A DNA stretch of 64,000 nucleotides, taken from NCBI RefSeq assembly GCF_947179165.1, contig NC_077248.1, forward strand, positions 46,588,232 through 46,652,231, in the 5' to 3' direction. A program made the position numbers and the translations under genes. The stretch comes from Solanum dulcamara. Lineage: Eukaryota; Streptophyta; Magnoliopsida; Solanales; Solanaceae. Shown in pieces: positions 58,475-64,000 of this stretch; position 1 is the first letter of the stretch, and the number at the start of each line of letters is the position of its first letter. The notes under the pieces were generated by a model. It ran no database searches. It saw nothing but the letters and a program-made list of their open reading frames with translations, and was not told the origin of the DNA.

Positions 58475-59921
58475 CTCATTCCATTTTGGTTCTAACTCAA
58501 ACTTCAACATGGTTTTGTCTATGCATAGCTATAAATACCTTGAAGATCTCACAGTTAGAACTCCTGGCAAAAGGAAAATCTCCCTTCCTTATTACTATCT
58601 TTATTATTTTCTTAGAATAACCAGTCTAACTTTAGAGGTAAGGAGTAGAGTAGTTTATATTTTGTCTTCTCTTCCTTCTTGGCTTAACATGTATAGGAAT
58701 CTTGATTGGAAGCCCAGGCTGGTTTCCTTGCAACACACATGGGACACATTCAAGTTTTTGTTTTTGTTTTTGTTTGCTGGTCTATGCAGATACATCACAT
58801 TACACATCTTGGAATTTTTCTACATCAGTAACAACAAGAGGAGCCACAAGGGAAGTGCTTCTTTTTAAGGTGACAGAATTGTTTCCAGATTTTGCCTTTT
58901 GTTTTTGTTTCTGTGCAGGTTACAAACTACAGCAGGAACAATATTCCAGCCTCTTCCAAGATTACAGCAGTTACAACAATCCAAAAGCATTCATCAGGAA
59001 CACCTCTCAACAACTCCTACCAACCTGAAATTGCACCTCTTGAGCCATCTGTGTTTGTCTGTTTATCAGTACAGATTCACAACACACTCCAGCTGTGATA
59101 ATTTGAACAACTTACAGACATGCAGCTCTACAGATTTAGCAAGATCTCAAGATCAAAAACAAGAGAAGCTGTTCCTTGCAACAAGTTTGTCAAAACTAAG
59201 GAGAAGTAGATGCCAGAAACAAACCTCTGCAGCAGCCATCAGCCCTCAACAACATGCATCATGCAACATCCAAAATCCTCCAAATTTTACAGGATATTAG
59301 CATCCTCAAAGATGGTTGAGCCCAAGAAATTTCAGCTCGAACGTATAACCAGAGACATTAGTCGAGTGACATTGAAAAAGACAGCCGATGTTGCAGGCAG
59401 AACTGTAACTCTCAAGAGGATCAACAGTATACATCATCAAAAATGCTCCAAATTTTGAAGGAATACAGCAACTACAATAATTATAGAGCCTAAGAAATTT
59501 CAGCCTGAACGGAGAATCGGAGATGTTAGTCGAGAGACCTTGAAAAAGATAGCCGATTGTTATGGAACCTCTTTGTTTCTTCTTCTTTGGCAAAATCCGA
59601 ATTTTAACAACTTTCAACAACTTGTATGTTAGCTATTATATGGACCCAAGAATGTAAAGCCCGAATAGATTCTCGGAAATGTTAGTCGAGCATCACAGAA
59701 GATATGACCGATATCGACCCATGCAAAGGAAATTGGGTATACTTGATTTTCTTCAATTTAGCTAGGTTCTGTACCTTAGTTGAATAGAACTAGTTTCCTA
59801 TACTTGATCTTCCTAGTCGAGAGAAGTCCTCTCATTACATTTCTTCCATTTTATTTTTGGAGGTAAGGCCTTTCACGTCCCCCTCCTTGTACTCAACAGT
59901 TTACTTTTATATATATAGGAT
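58475..59921 (+). other. LINE-2 3' region
   Basis: Non-coding sequence follows RNase H. It includes TTTTTG repeats (58,756-58,780 and near 58,900), each followed by a CAG in a splice-acceptor-like setting (58,790 and 58,917), and three imperfect repeats from 59,255. Open frames here (58,317-59,458) show no domains and overlap in several frames. Confidence 0.5.
59255..59735 (+). repeat. Three imperfect ~160-bp tandem repeats
   Basis: The landmark CCCAAGAAATTTCAG at 59,321 recurs at 59,489 (CCTAAGAAATTTCAG) and 59,645 (CCCAAGAATGTAAAG). Each is followed by a TTAGTCGAG block and a CCGAT end. Spacings are 168 and 156. The third copy is the most diverged. Confidence 0.8.
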
Positions 59922-59950
59922 GAAAATTTTATTAAAAAACAAAAAAAACC
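59922..59950 (+). other. A-rich tract, possible LINE-2 poly(A) end
   Basis: GATGAAAATTTTATT is followed by AAAAAACAAAAAAAACC. It lies downstream of the LINE on its own strand, as a decayed poly(A) tail would. No flanking duplication was confirmed. Confidence 0.45.
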
Positions 59951-60534
59951 TAGGAGGTAAAGTATGCTCCCCATCTCTATCTGGTTGCTATTTGCTTGTC
60001 TGTCCCTCATCATCTTCCTCACTTGAATCCAAAAGACATCGATAGCTAGGTAATTCCTAGTTCACCGACGACCAAGATAGAGGGCTTGAATATGCCATTA
60101 CACTTATCGTAGGAGCTGGCTTGACATAGTGCTCTGTCATAAGAACCACTGGCATGGCTTTTGGAACCACTTTCCTGGTCATCTGATGCTCTGGGGAACT
60201 TATCATTGGGCCTTTTGAGAGATTGGTCTGTATAACATAATTAGGGTCTTTGGAGGGGTTAGTCTCAATCGAGTAACGGGGACTCTGCCTGCTTGGTCCT
60301 GGAGCCTGAGGTCCCATATATACCCTGGGGGCCTTCTCTGCACCCCATCCACTATCCGGAGCTAGCCTTTCTATTTTTCACCTCAGCCTGTACCCACCTG
60401 CAAGAAAGGAGGTCAGAAATAAATTTCCCTTAGACGTATTACTATACTCCTAGTAGTGTGTCAGAGAGGGAGTATCCTAATAGAATAGCTCTATCGCACG
60501 ATCTAAGACAAGAAAGAAGGATAACATCTTAAAT
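59951..60534 (-). other. Gy7 leader/gag-side remnant
   Basis: Between the LINE and the 5' LTR, an 86-codon minus frame (60,317-60,057) is rich in Pro and Ser but shows no gag core or zinc knuckle. The sequence next to the LTR (minus: ATTTAAGATGTTATCC) does not match the tRNA-Met primer site of Gy1-Gy3, so Gy7 may use another primer or the site has decayed. Confidence 0.5.
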
Positions 60535-62895
60535 TGTCACGACCCAACCCCGTAGGCCGCGATAGGGTTCCGACCTGGACCCTCTTATGCACACCTATTA
60601 TATATAAGAACTATACCTAAGCACCCCAATGGGTCATAACATCTTCTTATACACGTAGCCCCTTTCATTTGTATCATAATATAAAGGGGCACGTAAGCCG
60701 ATAAGGCTGCCATAACATAATAATACTTACTACACGCCATATAGGCAAAATTGAAGTAAACTTACAAATAACACACTCACACATGTCTACATACCTCTAT
60801 GAATAGTAGTGGTAACATATGGAGGGTCAGGGCCCCCATTGTACCCCTGAAAAAACAAATATATACATAAGAGAAATAGTACCCAAAAACCTAGGCTCCA
60901 AAACAGTGGAGCACTTACAACATGGCTTAGCTGAAATCCTAAGCTGGCGGATCTCTGAAATGAACATCTGTACCTACGGGCATGAAACACAGCCCTTCAA
61001 ATAAAGTGGGGTCAGTACGATATATGTATTGAGTATATAAAGAATAACATAACATAACTGAGATAAAAACTAAAACAGGGATGCAGGAAATAAATATAAC
61101 ATTTAACAACTCACTGTACTTGCATCTTAGGACATGTAGTCATATACATTCTCATACACTGTACCCGGCCTGGGACTTAATGAATAATCGTATACATTTT
61201 GATATATACAATCACACACGTACCATCATATTACAATACATACCATCAATGAATAATCGTATCGTCATAACATATTACCATGCCTCACATATGGAATTGT
61301 CTCCTCGTACATGGAATTATATGTACTCGGCCTGAGACTCAGTAAAAAAAGTAGTAAAATTACGCTCGATATAATATCCGGCCCATCGTGGGATGCGGAG
61401 AAAAAAGGGTTGCAGTCTGCACGAGTAGAGTAGTGAGAAACCATATGCAACTAAGTCACCCTCTGAGAATCAATGAAACAGTCAATTAAATCATCACTTG
61501 AAGACTAGGAAACTAATTATCCGAAGTACCCTTTAGATGTCATTAGGAATTACATCAATTGGGGCCTCAGGAATCATAGACATGCATCAAGACAATACCA
61601 CATAGGTCATGCAAGCAAATACACAACTTATGCAATCAGAAACCATTATCACTGTAGAGCCTTTAAGATGAGGAGCTGGTACCACCACTTACTATTCACT
61701 ATATAGAAGGCTTGAGAATAGTAGTTTAGCTACTTTCAGACTTTTAATGTTCAGAAGTGACTACAAGTCATGAGTTATACTCGGAGCTCATAATTGGAAT
61801 TAGCTCTAAACCCATATCATATATCATTTCACTTACAATTAATCCATTCCAAAGGAACGACGAGATAGGATTTACATGTACTACTTTTCATCATATAAAA
61901 GACTTGAAGGCAACAACTCAGCTATTGCAGGAGTTCTAACATCAAGAAGTGGGAAAGACTTATGAATCATACTTGGGGTTTTATGAGTTGAATTATCCCC
62001 ACATTTCATATACATATCAATCATAACTTATATCTAAGACATGCCAAAGGAAAGAAGAATAGCTCTACATACATGTTATGGATTACTCGCATCCAAGCTC
62101 GCTTCGTTACTTCTTTAACCTATTTAACACGAAGGTAATATCAAGGTTAGTGACCTTCGACTTTCCAACTTGCAATTCTACTACCAACTATCCATAGGAA
62201 CCAATTCTTTATTCGCCTTTCTCGACTAGTCTATTAGTTAGTTAGAAGTTAACGGAATTCAGGCAGTATCTCCTCTATAACTCGCCCTATACGAACTTCC
62301 AATTACAAACTCAACTAATACATCCAACAAACAACAACAATCCTCAGCCTATACACAAGTAAACCACTTCAACATTACATAATACAAAATCCAAACAACT
62401 CACCTAAAACTACGATACCAAAATAGAGTTTTTAATCTCTATTTCATAACACCTTTAACCACACGAAATGGGGTGTCATGTGGATGAAAACAGCAGTATA
62501 TACAGTCATTTTTAGTCATGTTCCATCCCTGAAACACTACAAAACAACACCCAACACAACACCACAATAACAACGACTTTAGACAAACTTTAACCCATTA
62601 AAATTACTTCACATCAGCCCCTACATGATCTGAAACGTTCTTTAGTCATAACATGTATATTTTTATGTTTCCAATCCATATTTATACCTTTATAACATGT
62701 CCAAACCCATACCAAAATGTGGGAGAGGAGAACCAAGCCATACCTTGCTAAAAATCAACTTCGGAAACCCCTTAATGTGCTGAAAATTGGTGGGGCTGTT
62801 TGCTGCACTTCCTGCTGCCCCAAATAATTAATTTACGCTATTCAACACCGTTATGTAACCGTAGAATACCTTAAATAATTAATTCACGGATTAAA
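60535..62895 (-). repeat. Gy7 5' LTR, truncated
   Basis: This starts on the + strand with TGTCACGACCCAACCCCG, matching 49,068, and follows the 3' LTR to about 62,895 (AATAATTAATTCACGG versus ATAATTAATTCACAAA at 51,704). The remaining ~680 bases of the LTR start are replaced by sequence of different character. Inverted repeat 61,011-61,033 corresponds to 49,610-49,632. Confidence 0.85.
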
Positions 62896-64000
62896 AAGGT
62901 TGATTCTGAACTTCATTCGCGAAGGAACTAGACTTTTGATGGGCAGCCCTTTTTTATGCGGCTGCGCTACCCAGCGCCTAACCTTGTCTCCCCTACTCCT
63001 CTTCAGGTTAAAGATCAAGTGGGGAGTACTGCCCAAGAGATTGCATCATAAGATATGCTCTCTAAGGACATCCGCTACCTATTCTTTTTCCAGGTTTAGA
63101 AAGACTGGTTCGGAAACATAGCGGGGTTTCTCAAGCTTAGGAAAGGAGGCGAACGGTTCATCAAGCCTTTTTTTTGCCTCAAGTCCCTCTTTGTGAATTC
63201 ACAGTTGAACCTTGATGGGAAATCACCATCCACCCAGTGCCGCTACCCACTTCTACTAAGGCAGGGTAGAAGTTTTGTATAAATGTATCGCCATGCTATT
63301 AAGTATTTTGATTTAAGGCAAAAACAATTTTCAACGCCCTTACGAGGTAGTGATGAGTTAAAATACTCGTGTTGGCATGGAAGTCAGCCCGATAAACTGG
63401 TTCCATTCTGTGTCAATTGAATGATCAAGGCATCGATTACTTCCACCTGTGGCCTTCTTCGACCGCCTTGACACCTTAATATCATGGAACCCCCATAAGC
63501 ACTGAATTGGCGAACTATTTTAGAATATAGAAATGCCGAAAATGAAGAAGGCCAATTTGCTCTTGAACAGAGTTGGTCTGCTGATAAGAAAATGGAGTTA
63601 GATTCGGTCCGACTCAAGCGAGTTAGTAAAAGGCGTGGCAATGGGGGGTTCAGTACAGGAGGCTAGTCTGGACTCGCTGTGTCATTCTAAAAGATGCGAA
63701 AACCACCTTTCTATCTAGACTAGTAATTTATGGTGTAGCCAGCCTCTTTTTTCTTCTTTATCCGGTCGCTGCTTTCTTATTGAAATCCCTTTTTTTGTCA
63801 GTGTTTTGGATCGGGAGTAACCACTAGTGATAGGGCAAAAATAGGGGGGAAGGACAAAGAAAAACTAGTAAGTCAGGTTCCATAAATCCGTAGCCAGAAA
63901 AAGAAATTGTTTTTTTTTGTTTTTTTTTGGAAAGTATTTTCTTGCAACCTGTGGCCCACACCTCCTATCTGTTCAGGGCAGGCGGCCAACTCAAAGAGGG
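62896..64000. other. Probable mitochondrial DNA insertion (NUMT) or assembly join
   Basis: Base composition rises to a visibly more GC-rich, balanced mix (for example CTACCCAGCGCC, GGAAAGGAGGCGAACGG, GGCAGGCGGCC), and the transposon signatures stop. The style is that of plant mitochondrial intergenic DNA. The longest frame, 85 codons on the minus strand at 63,641-63,384, has no domain I can name. No tRNA or rRNA gene was found. The block reaches the window end, so its size is unknown. Confidence 0.55.

Larger units (their letters stand above)
56396..59950 (+). mobile_element. LINE-2: L1-type LINE, 3' half, inside Gy7
   Basis: This is a 5'-truncated LINE on the + strand. It has the end of the RT region, a zf-RVT-type domain, RNase H, a long 3' region with three imperfect repeats, and an A-rich end at 59,922-59,950. 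The 5' truncation is the usual result of incomplete target-primed reverse transcription. I could not find a convincing target duplication, so the outer limits are approximate. Confidence 0.8.
49068..62895 (-). mobile_element. Gy7: minus-strand Ty3/gypsy element with 3.3-kb LTRs and nested LINE
   Basis: The 3' LTR (49,068-52,409), polypurine tract, chromodomain and integrase remnants, a long uninterpretable internal stretch, a LINE insertion, a leader region and a partial 5' LTR (60,535 to about 62,895) are in minus-strand order. Both LTRs share the TGTCA(C/T)GACCCAACC edge and the GATACCAAAATAGAGTTTTT landmark (51,238 and 62,414). RT, RNase H and protease are not recognisable, having either decayed or been lost. 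The 5' LTR lacks its first ~680 bases. Confidence 0.83.

Noticed and set aside
58317..59458. Overlapping + frames downstream of the LINE-2 RNase H as a separate gene
   Set aside because: Several frames are open at once over the same bases, no domain is seen, and the region is better explained as the LINE 3' region with repeats.
62896..64000. Bacterial or phage contamination at the window end
   Set aside because: No bacterial-type ORF density or ribosome sites. Composition and style fit plant mitochondrial intergenic DNA better, though this is unverified.

Overview
This window is plant nuclear heterochromatin. I find no host protein-coding gene, no rRNA or tRNA gene and no CRISPR array that I can support. 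Nearly everything recognisable is decayed transposable element: Ty3/gypsy LTR retrotransposons with a C-terminal chromodomain-like region (chromovirus, Tekay/Del type), solo LTRs, two L1-type LINE fragments and a CACTA-type DNA transposon. LTRs of 2.0-3.3 kb, ends of the form TGTAAGACC/TGTAACACC...TCGTGACA, and initiator-tRNA-Met primer sites (TTGGTATCAGAGC-like) fit the large-LTR chromoviruses of Solanaceae such as potato, tomato or pepper. The family assignment is inference. Coding parts carry frequent in-frame stops and frameshifts, so all are treated as pseudogenes.

Left half (1-40,630), LTR elements mainly on the + strand. Element Gy1 runs from a truncated 5' LTR (about 1,178-4,793, itself split by a 1.8-kb solo LTR, S1) to a 3' LTR at 30,701-32,963. 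Its pol is split by a 21,053-bp CACTA-type insertion (6,570-27,622) with CACTACAAGAAA-like ends and a 3-bp TGA duplication. The insertion has since received two more gypsy elements. Gy2 (7,184 to about 13,203) has lost gag, protease and RT and is cut off in its 3' LTR, where it abuts a minus-strand LINE fragment. Gy3 (15,982-25,488) has both LTRs, primer site, gag, pol, polypurine tract and a TCTCC target duplication. The order of insertion is therefore Gy1, then CACTA, then Gy2 and Gy3. From 32,964 to 40,630 lie LTR remnants, including LTR4 (35,550-40,270), which is split by a 2.7-kb solo LTR with a CATTA duplication, and an orphan integrase remnant.

Right half (40,631-62,895), LTR elements on the - strand. 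Gy5 has a 3' LTR (40,631-42,953) and pol remnants up to 47,035, with an apparently perfect 524-bp tandem duplication at 44,316-45,363. A second, diverged integrase-to-RT block (Gy6, 47,036-49,067) follows in the same orientation. Gy7 (49,068 to about 62,895) has 3.3-kb LTRs and carries a +-strand LINE 3' half (about 56,396-59,950) with a well-preserved RNase H. Its 5' LTR stops abruptly at about 62,895. The last 1.1 kb has a different, more GC-rich character that suggests plant mitochondrial DNA (a NUMT) or an assembly join.

The structure that feature lists would miss is a pair of short inverted repeats placed 440-460 bases before the LTR end in Gy1, Gy2, Gy3 and LTR4. The arms are conserved, with at least one apparent compensatory change, and Gy7 and an older LTR remnant carry related stems. 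Where a TATA box can be seen, this position lies downstream of it, in the predicted transcribed leader. I found no novel gene system.
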